The notes: generated by a model from the sequence alone, not told the origin. 64,000 bases of DNA from Segatella copri (GCF_019249655.2 NZ_CP137557.1:1733001-1797000); one strand, 5' to 3'; positions 1 through 8,573 are shown, numbered from the stretch's first letter. Numbers and translations: made by a program.

Positions 1-533
1 GCTGCCTTGTCGAGGCGTTCGTCGCCCTCGGGTCTTCCCACGATGATGCGGCTAGGGTAGAGGTTGTCGTAGAGGGCCTTGCTTTCGCGGAGGAATTCGG
101 GTGCGAAGATGATGTTGTCGCAGTTCATCTTCTTGCGGATGTTCTCGGTGTAGCCCACTGGTATGGTGCTCTTGATAACCATGATGGCATCGGGATTCAC
201 CTCTTTTACGAGTTCTATCACCTCTTCTACGTGTGATGTGTCGAAGTAGTTTCTCACGGGGTCGTAGTTAGTAGGTGTGGCGATTACCACGTAGTCGGCG
301 TCCCTGTAGGCTTCTGCTCCATCGGTGGTAGCCTTGAGGTTGAGTTCCTTTTCTGTCAGGTACTTCTCTATATAGTCGTCCTGGATAGGTGACTTTCTGT
401 TGTTGATGAGTTCCACTTTTTCCGGAACCACATCCACAGCCACTACCTGGTGGTGCTGGCTTAGCAACGTAGCGATGCTGAGTCCTACATAGCCTGTTCC
501 GGCTACGGCTATTTTCATATTGTCTGTTGCCAT
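1..533 (-). CDS. ugd: UDP-glucose 6-dehydrogenase, 5' part (gene runs off the left edge)
   Basis: The minus strand encodes a Rossmann-fold nucleotide-sugar dehydrogenase that oxidises UDP-glucose to UDP-glucuronate for capsule or envelope polysaccharides. About 177 N-terminal residues are in the window. Visible marks are the dinucleotide motif [10 protein letters not shown], the family segment ATPTNYD, the STIPVGYT strand and the EFLRES motif that opens the catalytic part. The catalytic Cys lies beyond the edge. The first ATG (533) adds MATDN before the usual MKIAV start at 518; both are possible. A minus-strand promoter at 559-589 fits either. Family assignment is firm; the sugar specificity is inferred. 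Confidence 0.9.
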   Translation of the reverse strand, partial: MATDNMKIAVAGTGYVGLSIATLLSQHHQVVAVDVVPEKVELINNRKSPIQDDYIEKYLTEKELNLKATTDGAEAYRDADYVVIATPTNYDPVRNYFDTSHVEEVIELVKEVNPDAIMVIKSTIPVGYTENIRKKMNCDNIIFAPEFLRESKALYDNLYPSRIIVGRPEGDERLDKA

Positions 534-558
534 TACTTTTTTGAATTTAAAATTTCTG

Positions 559-589
559 CAAAGATAATAATAAATAGGTAGAAAACAAA
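559..589 (-). promoter_or_regulatory. Promoter of the UDP-glucose dehydrogenase gene
   Basis: On the minus strand TTTG (589-586), 19 bp and TATCTTTG (566-559) match the Bacteroidota -33/-7 consensus. The start site would be near 552, giving a leader of about 20 nt. Confidence 0.65.
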
Positions 590-782
590 ATGTAGGGCTG
601 ATTTTTATTAAAAAATAACTGTATTTGCAGCAAAAAAGCCCCTCCAAAATTTGCGTATTTCTGAGCAGCCGTACAGTTGCCCGGAAATATGCGAATTTTG
701 AAGGGGGATAAATGGGGTGTTTTGGCGATAATGATGGAAAAATGGGATGGAAACGGAGGGGATGCCCTGCTGCCCATTTTTC

Positions 783-1241
783 TTATATTGTCAATAAATC
801 GGAGTATTCGGGGATGTCTTCAAGGAATACATATTTTTTACCTTCATAGTCCATCTTGCAGATGTAATGCTCCAGCCCGTTGCTCACCACCAGGAAGTCT
901 ACGTGGAGCAGAAGATTGTATACCGATATCTGGTCGAACACCTTCTGAGTGATGGGGATGTGGGGTGCCTTGTACTCGATGATCATCCGGGGGCTCAGGT
1001 CGCGGCTATAGAGCACGCTGTCGGCACGCAGCACCTTGTCGCCGCTTTTGAGTTGAATCTCGTTGGCAAGCAGTCCGGCAGGATAGCCCTTGTGCTCTAT
1101 GAGGAAGTGAACGAAATGCTGGCGCACCCACTCCTCGGGAGTGAGCGCCACGTATTTTCTGCGCAGCACATCCAGGATTCTGGGCTGCTGTCGGGTGCCC
1201 GAAACCTTGATGTCGAAAGTTGGCAAGTTTAAGCGAATCAT
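783..1241 (-). CDS. HsdR_N-like nuclease-fold protein, 152 aa
   Basis: A stand-alone protein matching the N-terminal domain of type I restriction enzyme R subunits (HSDR_N family), widespread in Bacteroidota and usually annotated as such. The PD-(D/E)xK-like core is visible as RADSVLYS followed by MIIEYKAP, giving the D...ExK arrangement of metal-binding nucleases. No helicase, methylase or specificity subunit is nearby, so it is not part of a type I restriction system here. It is transcribed away from holA. Nuclease activity is inferred from the motif only; the biological role is unknown. Confidence 0.75.
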   Translation of the reverse strand: MIRLNLPTFDIKVSGTRQQPRILDVLRRKYVALTPEEWVRQHFVHFLIEHKGYPAGLLANEIQLKSGDKVLRADSVLYSRDLSPRMIIEYKAPHIPITQKVFDQISVYNLLLHVDFLVVSNGLEHYICKMDYEGKKYVFLEDIPEYSDLLTI

Positions 1242-1295
1242 ATCTCTTTTTTAAATTTCTCTACCTTATTATATATATAGTTCGATTTATTTTTG

Positions 1296-1303
1296 TACCT
1301 TTG
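1296..1303 (+). promoter_or_regulatory. Probable -7 box for holA
   Basis: TACCTTTG followed by GCAGG matches the Bacteroidota -7 element. No TTTG sits 19-21 bp upstream, where the sequence is a TA repeat. It would give a leader of about 95 nt for holA, containing a GC-rich stretch with repeated ATGGG words. Confidence 0.45.
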
Positions 1304-1405
1304 CAGGTGGAAATGCAGGCCTCCTGGGGCATGCCATGGGCAAACTCATGGGCTGACTCCGGGGCTGCATCTGAATAACATTGCAAAGATACAAAAAATA
1401 AATCA

Positions 1406-2434
1406 ATGGCAGAAAAGAAAAGTGCAATAAGTTACGAGTCGGTGATGAAATCGCTGAAGGCTCGCGAGTTTGCGCCCGTATACGTGCTAATGGGCGACGA
1501 ACCTTTCTATATCGACAAGATCTGCGACTATATTGCGGAGTCGGTGCTGCAGCCCGAGGAGCGTGATTTCAACCAGACGGTGCTCTTCGGCGCGGATACC
1601 ACGGCGGTTCAGATAGTGGACCAGTGTAAGGGCTATCCGATGATGGCCGAGTATAGAGTGGTGATAGTGAAGGAGGCTCAGAACCTGAAGAGCCTGGAGG
1701 CGCTGGAGCGGTATCTGGAAAAGCCGGTGAAGTCTACCGTGCTCGTGATTTGTCATAAAAACGGCACGATAGACAGAAGAAAGAAATTCCTGCCCCGAGC
1801 AGAAAAGGCGGGCGTGGTCTTTGAAAGCAAGAAACTCTACGACCGGCAGCTGCCTGGCTTCATCGAGACCTATCTGAAGGCAAGGAAGGCTACGATAGAG
1901 CCGAAGGCAGTGCAGATGATAGCCGACCACATCGGAGCCGATCTCCACCGTCTCACATCGGAGCTCGACAAGCTGCTCATCTCGCTGAGCGATTCCGACC
2001 GCAGGGTTACCCCCGACGTGGTGGAGAAGGAAATCGGCGTGAGCAAAGACTTCAATGCCTTCGAGCTTCGCAATGCCATCATCCAGCGCGACGTTTTCAA
2101 GGCAAATCAGATAATAAAGTATTTTGACAGTAACCCGAAGACGGGTTCGCTCTATGCGATTCTCCCGTTGCTCTTTTCTTACTTCCAGAATCTGATGATA
2201 GCCTATTATGCACCCAACAAGCAGAACGAAAATGAGTTCGCAAAATTCCTGGATTTGAAAGGAACCTGGGGCGTGCGCGATTATCTGACGGGAATGAGAA
2301 ACTATTCCGGCGTGAAGGTGATGCAGATTATCGAGAAGATGAAGGAGGTGGATGCGAAGAGCAAGGGCATCGATAATCCGTTTACTTCGGCTGGCGAACT
2401 GATGAAGGAACTCATCTTTTTCATCCTTCATTAG
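1406..2434 (+). CDS. holA: DNA polymerase III subunit delta
   Basis: HolA is the clamp-loader subunit that opens the beta sliding clamp. The 342-residue length is normal for the family. The N-terminal segment YVLMGDEPFYIDKICDYI is the characteristic DNA_pol3_delta opening (a degenerate Walker-type region), followed by the helical domain with DLHRLTSELDKLL and the C-terminal collar domain with GIDNPFTSAGELMKELIFF. It is monocistronic here, with a candidate -7 box about 100 bp upstream and a possible terminator downstream. Assignment by sequence pattern is confident. Confidence 0.93.
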   Translation: MAEKKSAISYESVMKSLKAREFAPVYVLMGDEPFYIDKICDYIAESVLQPEERDFNQTVLFGADTTAVQIVDQCKGYPMMAEYRVVIVKEAQNLKSLEALERYLEKPVKSTVLVICHKNGTIDRRKKFLPRAEKAGVVFESKKLYDRQLPGFIETYLKARKATIEPKAVQMIADHIGADLHRLTSELDKLLISLSDSDRRVTPDVVEKEIGVSKDFNAFELRNAIIQRDVFKANQIIKYFDSNPKTGSLYAILPLLFSYFQNLMIAYYAPNKQNENEFAKFLDLKGTWGVRDYLTGMRNYSGVKVMQIIEKMKEVDAKSKGIDNPFTSAGELMKELIFFILH

Positions 2435-3336
2435 TGAAAAAACAACTTCATTTCCGGCTCGGTTTGCGGCTATTGACGAGTCGGCGAAGAAGGGTGGGAG
2501 GGGGAGCGATTTTTGCTCCTTCTCCCTTTTGTTTGGAAAATGAAATGATCTGGAATCGGGGAGGGCGTTTAGCCTCCAAAAAGAGATGGAAATAGCGTTC
2601 GTTGACGAGAAAACTGGCGCTATTTTTTTTGTTTTTCTCTCGTGTCGAGTCTCGTTTTCGTGGTTTTCTCATCTAGATGGCGATTTTCCTGATTTCGGTG
2701 AAATCATACCTAACTATAGTGTATATCAACGGGTTATCGAAAATAACTCCCTTCAATACTCGCAAATTTGCCCAAAACTCGGCCTGCGGGCTTGAAAACG
2801 CTCAAAATGGAAAAATTTGCCATCGTTTGACCCCTAAAATTTAGCGTTTGCATTCTTTAAGGTTTATATATCTATAATTTATGATTATAAATAGAATAAA
2901 TATAAATCGGTGATTTAGTTTATAAAAGTAAATTAGAGAAAACTTTATGTAGGTAAATGATGTTCAGATTTATAAGCATAAACGTGAATATCATGATTTG
3001 GTTGTATAAATGTATAAATATACATTGATGATTTTAAACTTGGAAGTATGTGAACCCCAGTGAGTTATATATTTTAGTTATTTCAAGTTTCAATCTGTTT
3101 TCTCAAAAATAGACATATCAAAGTGCATACGCCCCTAAAATACCTACTTTTTGGCTAAAATAGGCTTTGGAAATCAGCGATTTACTTCTTTTGCATCAAG
3201 AAAAGCTTTGTAACTAATTTAGAATAGTAAAATCAGATATATAAATCCGAATCAGAAAACTTACATTTATAAATGGTAGTTTATAAATTTGAAAACATAA
3301 ACGTAAAGTTTAAAAAACTAAATTTTTGCAGAAAAG
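2435..3336. other. Long non-coding gap, AT-rich
   Basis: About 1 kb separates holA from the next gene. The first part carries a candidate terminator (2590-2635). From about 2820 the sequence is very AT-rich, with many repeats of TTTATAAA/ATAAAT words and two copies of CATAAACGT (near 2979 and 3296). A 69-codon ORF at 2586-2795 starts inside the terminator and resembles no protein I know. I see no RNA gene or convincing CDS. Confidence 0.5.
2590..2635 (+). terminator. holA: Candidate terminator after holA
   Basis: AAATAGCG (2590-2597) pairs with CGCTATTT (2628-2635), followed directly by a T tract. The 30-nt loop makes it weaker than the other terminators in this window. Confidence 0.4.
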
Positions 3337-3368
3337 TTTGGTATAACCAAATTTTTGCTTTACCTTTG
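3337..3368 (+). promoter_or_regulatory. Promoter of the XRE-family gene
   Basis: TTTG (3337-3340), 20 bp, TACCTTTG (3361-3368): an exact Bacteroidota housekeeping promoter. The start site would be near 3375, leaving a leader of about 75 nt with a repeated AACATCG word. Confidence 0.75.
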
Positions 3369-3448
3369 TAAAATCTTAGAAAAATGGGGCAAAAAACGCC
3401 CTGTTCGGAAATAAAACATCGATTGAAACATCGTATAAACTGAAAATT

Positions 3449-4045
3449 TTGAGTGGCATGAAAGATAGAATTAGACAGATTATGGAGGACCAGAAACTCA
3501 ACCAGCAGAGTTTCGCTCAGCTCATCGGAAAGTCGACAGCAACCCTGAGCAACATCTTCAACGACCGTACCAAACCTACGCTCGACATCGTGGATGCAAT
3601 CAAGAAAAAGTTCCCTCAGGTGAACACCGAGTGGTTGCTTTTCGGTACTCCTCCTATGTATATTAATAAGGTGGAAGGCGGTGTCGCGGCATCATCATCC
3701 GGGGCTTCTGCGGGGGCTGGCGGCATGGGCACCGAGGATTCGCTGGATATGTATGGAGGTGCTTCTGCATCAGCGGGTATGGGTGCTCAGGGCGGCATGC
3801 CGGGGGCAGGCGGCGTGGCAGGCGGCACCATGGAACCTTCGCTCGATTTCGGGGCAGACGGACAGGATTCCTCTCCTGCTTCTCCCTCGCTCTTCGACCA
3901 GCCTCAGATGCACGGTGTAAAAAGGACACCTAAAAATATCGCCAATGCAGCGGTTAAAATAGTGGACAAACCGCAGCGCAGGATAACGGAAATCCGCATC
4001 TTCTACGACGACCAGACCTGGGAGACCTTTGTGCCGAAGAAGTAA
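3449..4045 (+). CDS. XRE-family helix-turn-helix protein with a Gly/Ala/Met-rich linker
   Basis: 198 residues in three parts. Residues 1-65 form a Cro/C1-type HTH (QQSFAQLIGKSTATLSNIFN is the recognition helix region). Residues about 70-140 are a low-complexity linker rich in Gly, Ala, Ser and Met. The last 40 residues carry a conserved-looking tail with EIRIFYDDQTWETF, a motif I associate with Bacteroidota HTH proteins of this type. The tail may be a small interaction domain. Targets are unknown. It lies between an AT-rich region and the former pyrK promoter and has its own consensus promoter. Confidence 0.8.
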   Translation: MSGMKDRIRQIMEDQKLNQQSFAQLIGKSTATLSNIFNDRTKPTLDIVDAIKKKFPQVNTEWLLFGTPPMYINKVEGGVAASSSGASAGAGGMGTEDSLDMYGGASASAGMGAQGGMPGAGGVAGGTMEPSLDFGADGQDSSPASPSLFDQPQMHGVKRTPKNIANAAVKIVDKPQRRITEIRIFYDDQTWETFVPKK

Positions 4046-4071
4046 GGCGGGGCAAAAAACTTCCTCTCGGA

Positions 4072-4103
4072 TTTGTGAAATTCGATTTTTTGCAGTACCT
4101 TTG
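4072..4103 (+). promoter_or_regulatory. Promoter formerly driving pyrK-pyrD, now cut off by an IS
   Basis: TTTG (4072-4075), 20 bp, TACCTTTG (4096-4103) is a perfect consensus promoter. Removing the insertion sequence at 4203-5969 would place its start site a few hundred bases before pyrK. At present it fires into the left end of the IS. Confidence 0.7.
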
Positions 4104-4135
4104 CACCTAATATATAATAAGGTTGCAATAACATG

Positions 4136-4202
4136 AGTAAATAATTGAAGTTTCGCAAGTGGTTCAAGTACGGGCTGAAGGCCCAAAAGCTCCTAGCCCA
4201 GG
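4136..4202. repeat. Left half of an interrupted palindromic intergenic repeat
   Basis: AAGTTTCGCAAGTG (4148-4161) and GCTCCTAGCCCAGGG (4189-4203) reappear inverted at 6149-6162 and 6107-6121, so the IS sits inside a larger repeat with inverted ends. The last five bases, CCAGG (4198-4202), are the target-site duplication. Confidence 0.75.
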
Positions 4203-4274
4203 GAGGGCACTGAAAAAGTCCCTTCATTGGTTATGTTAGTTTAACATTCGATCTTTGAAATAGTGTACCCAAAA

Positions 4275-4306
4275 GTTGCATATGTGCAATATTTTTTGTA
4301 TCTTTG
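4275..4306 (+). promoter_or_regulatory. Transposase promoter inside the IS
   Basis: GTTG (4275-4278), 20 bp, TATCTTTG (4299-4306) resembles the host -33/-7 consensus with one mismatch. The start site would be about 12 nt before the transposase ATG. Confidence 0.55.
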
Positions 4307-4324
4307 TAGGAAAATACAAGGATT

Positions 4325-5782
4325 ATGCTAGAGCAACAACAGACCATATCATTCAGTGATTATTCAAGTTTGTATGACTTGATTATCCCAAAAGACAACC
4401 TGCTCCGCCAGATTACTGACCTGGTGGACTTTAGTTTCGTATACCAGGAATTGCAGGACAAGTATTGTCATGACAATGGTCGTACAGCAGAGAGTCCTAT
4501 CCGTATGTTTAAGTATCTTCTTTTAAAGGTAATCTATAACATATCGGATGTTGATGTTGTTGAACGTACTCGCTATGATATGTCGTTTAAGTACTTCTTG
4601 GGATTAACTCCTGAGGAGACTAATCTGATTAATCCTAGTTCCTTGACCAAATTCCGTCGACTTCGCCTGAAGGATATGGACCTGTTGGATCTTCTCATCA
4701 AGAAGACTGTTTCTATTGCTATAGAAGCTGGTGTCCTCAAGTCTAGAACCATCATTGTTGATGCAACCCATACGCATTCTCGTTCCAACCCTATCAGTGC
4801 AGCAAAGAGTTTGGAGTATTATTGCAAGGACGTAATCAAGGTCGTTGATTCTGTAGATGACAGCATGGAATTGCCTGAGCTTCCAAAAGAAAAGAAGTAT
4901 TCTTCTATCATGACTGCTGCCAAAACAATAGTTGCAACAGTAGAAGCTGACGCTGCAACTGCCAATATGCCTGCAGTCAAGGAACGTCTTAACATGCTGA
5001 AAGAAACCATTTCCGATGCAGAGACCCGAGGCGTAATATCAAAAGATGAAGATGCCCGTACAGGACATAAAACAGCGCATTCTTCATTCTTTGGCTATAA
5101 GACGCATATAGCTATGAGCGATGAGAGAATTATCACCGCAGCTACCGTCACCTCCGGCGAGAAGGGTGATGGACAGCAATTGCCGGAATTGATAAAAAAG
5201 ACAGAGGAAGCAGGAATGGAAGTTGATTCCATAGTAGCAGATAAGGCATATTCCAGCAAGGAGAATCTCAAAATGGCAAAGGAAAACAATATGCGCCTCT
5301 CTGCTCGTTTAAGCTCTGTAATTGACGGTAATCGAACAAACAAACTCCCTTTTGAATACAACAAGGATGCAGATCTGTACGTCTGCCCAGCAGGGCATCT
5401 GGCGAAATGGAAAGAGATGAATAATCGCAAAAATGACAAGCGTCACAGAAACTCCAGCATTACCTATTATTTTGATGTGGACAAATGCAAGGTCTGTCCA
5501 TTGCGTGAAGGTTGCTACAAGGAAGGAGCCAAGACAAAAACATATGCGGTTACCATCAAATCGGATGAACAGTTGGAGCAAATCGAATATCAAAAAACAG
5601 AAGAGTTTATAAATCTTCAGAGGAAACGATACAAGATAGAAGCCAAGAACTCCGAACTTAAGAATGTCTTAGGATATGACAGAGCCCTGTCATACGGTTT
5701 GTCGTGCATGGAAATGCAGGGTGCTTTGACTATTTTCGCTGCAAATGTGAAAAGAATCATCAAATTGATGCAAAATGCATAA
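4325..5782 (+). CDS. IS1182-family DDE transposase
   Basis: 485 residues. The N-terminal part is the DUF772/InsH-like DNA-binding domain (SPIRMFKYLLLKVIYNISD). The RNase H-like catalytic core follows: first Asp in IIVDATHTHS, second Asp in DSIVADKAYSSKEN and the Glu in YKIEAKNSELKNVLGYDRA. A Cys cluster (CPAGH, CKVCPLREGC) lies between, as is usual for this family. The gene is full-length with no frameshift and fills the IS, leaving about 120 bp on the left and 190 bp on the right. Family assignment rests on the motif order. Confidence 0.9.
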   Translation: MLEQQQTISFSDYSSLYDLIIPKDNLLRQITDLVDFSFVYQELQDKYCHDNGRTAESPIRMFKYLLLKVIYNISDVDVVERTRYDMSFKYFLGLTPEETNLINPSSLTKFRRLRLKDMDLLDLLIKKTVSIAIEAGVLKSRTIIVDATHTHSRSNPISAAKSLEYYCKDVIKVVDSVDDSMELPELPKEKKYSSIMTAAKTIVATVEADAATANMPAVKERLNMLKETISDAETRGVISKDEDARTGHKTAHSSFFGYKTHIAMSDERIITAATVTSGEKGDGQQLPELIKKTEEAGMEVDSIVADKAYSSKENLKMAKENNMRLSARLSSVIDGNRTNKLPFEYNKDADLYVCPAGHLAKWKEMNNRKNDKRHRNSSITYYFDVDKCKVCPLREGCYKEGAKTKTYAVTIKSDEQLEQIEYQKTEEFINLQRKRYKIEAKNSELKNVLGYDRALSYGLSCMEMQGALTIFAANVKRIIKLMQNA

Positions 5783-5969
5783 GGGGGGAAGTAGATTCCT
5801 CTATATATTGCCGAATTAAGCGCCAGAAAGGCTATAGAAAGCTATTTGGGGCTATATTCCTGTCCAAAAAAGTATTCCACTTTTAAAAGATGAAATGCTT
5901 CTTGGACAAGAATTAAAGTTCAAAAACAAGCTATGCAACTTAAAATTGGGTACCTTTTTCAGTGCCCTC

Positions 5970-6170
5970 CCAGGGCATCGCCCTGGGTATAATAGCAATC
6001 AACAAGGCGCCCTGTAAGGGCAAAAGCTTTGTAAATTGCCTGATTCTTTTGAAGCTTTTGCCCTTACAGGGCGACAAACTTGCGTCCATGATTACCCAGG
6101 GCGCTGCCCTGGGCTAGGAGCTTCTGCCCTTTCAGGGCGTGTGGAGCTCACTTGCGAAACTTGAGTAAAT
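5970..6170. repeat. Right half of the intergenic repeat: nested palindromes
   Basis: A chain of stem-loops. CCAGGGC-atc-GCCCTGG starts here. A 22-bp inverted repeat follows (6008-6029 with 6052-6073, read as CGCCCTGTAAGGGCAAAAGC). Then come CCCAGGGCgctGCCCTGGG (6095-6113) and CTGCCCTttcAGGGCGT. The outer ends match the left half in inverse orientation. It resembles REP/BIME-type intergenic elements; a translated shadow of it (PSPGQRPG) should not be taken as protein. It lies in the 5' leader of pyrK. Confidence 0.7.
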
Positions 6171-6199
6171 AACATTATAATAATAATAATATCGAAAAG

Positions 6200-6976
6200 A
6201 TGAAAAAGTATGTTCTCGACCTCAAGGTGGTTTCTGTGGAAAGCCTTAGCGACAAGCATGTGTTGATTAAGCTTACCGACGAGAAACCTTTGCCAGAAAT
6301 GAAGCCTGGCCAGTTTGTGGAAGTAAGAGTAGATCATTCGGCTACGACAATGCTTCGCCGACCTATCTCTATCAACTTCGTAGACCGCGAGAAGAACCAG
6401 CTCTGGCTGCTCGTTGCCATGGTGGGCGACGGCACAAAGCAGCTCGGAAAACTGCAGGCGGGCGATACGCTCAACTGTATGCTGCCATTGGGCAACGGCT
6501 TCACGATGCCTACCCGGAAGGAGCAGAAATACCTGCTTGTGGGTGGTGGCGTAGGCGTGGCTCCGCTCCTCTATTTTGGTAAGATGATTAAGGATTTCGG
6601 TGCTGAAGTCACCTTCCTGCTGGGTGCCCGAAAGGATACCGACCTGCTGGAGCTCGACGAGTTTGCCAAGATAGGCAAGGTATGCATCACCACCGAGGAT
6701 GGCTCTGCCGGCGAGGTGGGTTTCGTAACCAACCACTCTGTGCTGGAGAACGAGCAGTTTGATATGATTTCCACCTGCGGTCCTAAGCCGATGATGGTGA
6801 GCGTGGCGCGCTTTGCCAAGAAGGCTGGCGTGGAGTGCGAGGTATCGCTGGAGAACAAGATGGCGTGTGGCGTGGGTGCCTGCCTCTGCTGCGTGGAGAA
6901 GACCACCGAGGGACACAAGTGCGTTTGCACCGATGGCCCTGTCATCAACATCAAGCAGCTCACCTGGGATATCTAA
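6200..6976 (+). CDS. pyrK: Dihydroorotate dehydrogenase electron-transfer subunit
   Basis: PyrK passes electrons from dihydroorotate, via FAD and a [2Fe-2S] cluster, to NAD+ in class 1B dihydroorotate dehydrogenase. The 258 residues show the ferredoxin-reductase FAD motif MLRRPISI, the NAD-binding segment LLVGGGVGVAPLLYF and a C-terminal cluster motif CGVGACLCCVEK...CVCTDGP that supplies four Cys ligands. It precedes pyrD by 55 bp, the normal pairing. No promoter is visible between the upstream IS and this gene, so its expression may depend on read-through from the IS. Confidence 0.93.
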   Translation: MKKYVLDLKVVSVESLSDKHVLIKLTDEKPLPEMKPGQFVEVRVDHSATTMLRRPISINFVDREKNQLWLLVAMVGDGTKQLGKLQAGDTLNCMLPLGNGFTMPTRKEQKYLLVGGGVGVAPLLYFGKMIKDFGAEVTFLLGARKDTDLLELDEFAKIGKVCITTEDGSAGEVGFVTNHSVLENEQFDMISTCGPKPMMVSVARFAKKAGVECEVSLENKMACGVGACLCCVEKTTEGHKCVCTDGPVINIKQLTWDI

Positions 6977-7031
6977 TCCGAGCATTTATGCTCTAAAAAT
7001 GTAATAGAATATTATTTGAGTTAGAAAGATT

Positions 7032-7940
7032 ATGGCTGATTTAAGTGTAAATATAAAGGATTTGAAACTGAAGAACCCTGTGATGACAGCATCGGGTACT
7101 TTCGGCTACGGATTGGAGTTTGCGGATTTCGTTCCTCTGGAGGAAATAGGAGGCATCATCGTGAAGGGTACAACCCTGGAACCACGCGAGGGAAATGACT
7201 ATCCTAGAATGGCTGAAACGCCTCAGGGTATGCTCAACTGCGTGGGTCTTCAGAACAAGGGCGTGGAGTACTTCTGCGAGCACATCTATCCTCAGATTAA
7301 GGACATCGATACCAACATGATTGTAAACGTGAGCGGACATTCGCCTGAGAGCTATGCCGAGTGTGCGGCGCGCATAAACGAGCTGGAGAAGATTCCTGCC
7401 ATCGAGCTGAACATCTCTTGTCCTAACGTAAAGGATGGCGGTATGGCCTTCGGCGTTACCTGCGAGGGTGCGGCAAGCGTAGTGAAGGCTGTGCGCAAGG
7501 TGTACGACAAGACGCTTATCGTGAAGCTTTCGCCTAACGTTACCAGCATTGCCGACATAGCCCGTGCCGTAGAGGCAGAGGGTGCCGATTCCGTTTCGCT
7601 CATCAATACGCTGATGGGTATGGCGGTGGATATAGAGAAGCGCCAGCCGCTGCTGAGCATCCGCACGGGTGGCTTGAGCGGTCCTTGTGTGAAGCCTGTA
7701 GCCCTGCGCATGGTGTATGATGTGGCTCATGCCGTCAACATCCCAGTGGTGGGCTTGGGCGGTATCTCGAACGCCAAGGATGCCATCGAGTTCCTGATGT
7801 GTGGTGCCACAGCTATCGAAATCGGTACTGCCAACTTCCTGGATCCTGCCGTAACCAAGAAGGTGAAGGACGGCATGAACGAGTGGCTGGATGCCCACGG
7901 CTGCAAATCGGTGACGGAAATCATCGGAGCCATCAAGTAA
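7032..7940 (+). CDS. pyrD: Dihydroorotate dehydrogenase, class 1B catalytic subunit
   Basis: Catalyses oxidation of dihydroorotate to orotate in pyrimidine synthesis, working with PyrK. It is a 302-residue FMN TIM barrel with [13 protein letters not shown] at the N-terminus, substrate-binding [10 protein letters not shown], the segment [13 protein letters not shown] containing the class 1B catalytic Cys, and the phosphate-binding [17 protein letters not shown]. The catalytic Cys (rather than Ser of class 2) and the neighbouring pyrK define class 1B. Confidence 0.95.
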   Translation: MADLSVNIKDLKLKNPVMTASGTFGYGLEFADFVPLEEIGGIIVKGTTLEPREGNDYPRMAETPQGMLNCVGLQNKGVEYFCEHIYPQIKDIDTNMIVNVSGHSPESYAECAARINELEKIPAIELNISCPNVKDGGMAFGVTCEGAASVVKAVRKVYDKTLIVKLSPNVTSIADIARAVEAEGADSVSLINTLMGMAVDIEKRQPLLSIRTGGLSGPCVKPVALRMVYDVAHAVNIPVVGLGGISNAKDAIEFLMCGATAIEIGTANFLDPAVTKKVKDGMNEWLDAHGCKSVTEIIGAIK

Positions 7941-8000
7941 ATCCACATTATTATATATAAGTAATAAGACATATATATCAATATAAATAGGATAGAAGTT

Positions 8001-8273
8001 ATGGATTTGAATGAAATGAATCCCGTTCTTCTGGTGGCTACCCTCACGCAGCAGGTGGTGGAGCTGGAGAAGAAGCTGGAGGCCGACGGCGAGAATGCCG
8101 AAATCAAGGCTGCTCTGAGCGAACATCTGCTAAAGCGGGGAAACCTGCTGATGCAGATGGGCGACAAGGATGGAGCCCAGAAGGATATGCAGCGATACCT
8201 GCAGCTGAACCCCGAGAAAATAGGGGAACTCAGCGGCGAGTTTAAGGCTGAAGGAAGAGAGCACTGCCGATAA
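8001..8273 (+). CDS. Small TPR-like protein, 90 aa
   Basis: The protein starts with a helical stretch (VELEKKLEADGENAEIKAAL) and then reads like one tetratricopeptide unit (HLLKRGNLLMQMGDKDGAQKDMQRYLQLNP). The spacing and residues (G-x3-A, final LNP) fit TPR families. It lies 60 bp after pyrD on the same strand and could be co-transcribed. No function can be assigned from sequence alone. Confidence 0.7.
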   Translation: MDLNEMNPVLLVATLTQQVVELEKKLEADGENAEIKAALSEHLLKRGNLLMQMGDKDGAQKDMQRYLQLNPEKIGELSGEFKAEGREHCR

Positions 8274-8391
8274 TTGCAGAAGGAATGCTGATAAAATTCT
8301 GCCGATTTTTGGGATTTTCTATTAAAAATTTGCTGAAAAACTGCTGAAAAGCATAAAATATAAGGAAATTCAAGAAAAAAGTGACAAATTG

Positions 8392-8423
8392 TTTGGCGGT
8401 ATCAAAGAAAAGTATTACTTTTG
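8392..8423 (+). promoter_or_regulatory. Promoter of the Phe/Tyr operon
   Basis: TTTG (8392-8395), 20 bp, TACTTTTG (8416-8423): an exact match to consensus. The start site would be near 8430, so the leader peptide and terminator at 8496-8646 are both in the transcript. Confidence 0.75.
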
Positions 8424-8495
8424 CAAACGAGTAGAGACTTCTAGGGGTCGAAACTCGAAGCAATGAGTGAATAACAAATTAAACAAATAAGAATT

Positions 8496-8573
8496 ATGAA
8501 GAAGTTGAACGCTTACTTTTTTAGCTATTACTTTTACTTTGCAAGCAATTGTAAAGCGGGAAGTTGCGTGTAA
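8496..8573 (+). CDS. Phe/Tyr-rich leader peptide of an attenuator, 25 aa
   Basis: The short reading frame ATG...TAA encodes a peptide with the run AYFFSYYFYFA, eight Phe/Tyr codons out of nine after the Ala. It stops 38 nt before an intrinsic terminator and about 100 nt before pheA, the first of four genes for Phe and Tyr synthesis. This is the arrangement of ribosome-mediated attenuation: stalling at Phe/Tyr codons when charged tRNA is scarce would allow antitermination. AAGTTG (8561-8566) and CAACTT (8578-8583) form a small stem across the stop codon that could be one of the alternative structures. The peptide itself probably has no other function. Confidence 0.82.
   Translation: MKKLNAYFFSYYFYFASNCKAGSCV

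Larger units (their letters stand above)
4203..5969 (+). mobile_element. Complete IS1182-type insertion sequence, 1767 bp
   Basis: The ends are perfect 16-bp inverted repeats: GAGGGCACTGAAAAAG at 4203-4218 and its complement at 5954-5969. They are flanked by a 5-bp direct repeat CCAGG (4198-4202 and 5970-5974). Joining the flanks after removing the IS and one CCAGG restores a perfect hairpin, CCCAGGGC-atc-GCCCTGGG, which supports these exact boundaries and shows that the element entered the arm of a stem-loop. It carries one intact transposase and its own promoter, so it is probably a recent and possibly active insertion. Confidence 0.88.

Noticed and set aside
2586..2795. 69-codon ORF in the gap after holA
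   Set aside because: It begins inside a candidate terminator, and its composition is that of AT-rich intergenic DNA.
6092..6985. 297-codon minus-strand frame opposite pyrK, extending into the palindromic repeat
   Set aside because: Antisense to a well-supported gene; its end (PSPGQRPG) is a translation of the repeat.
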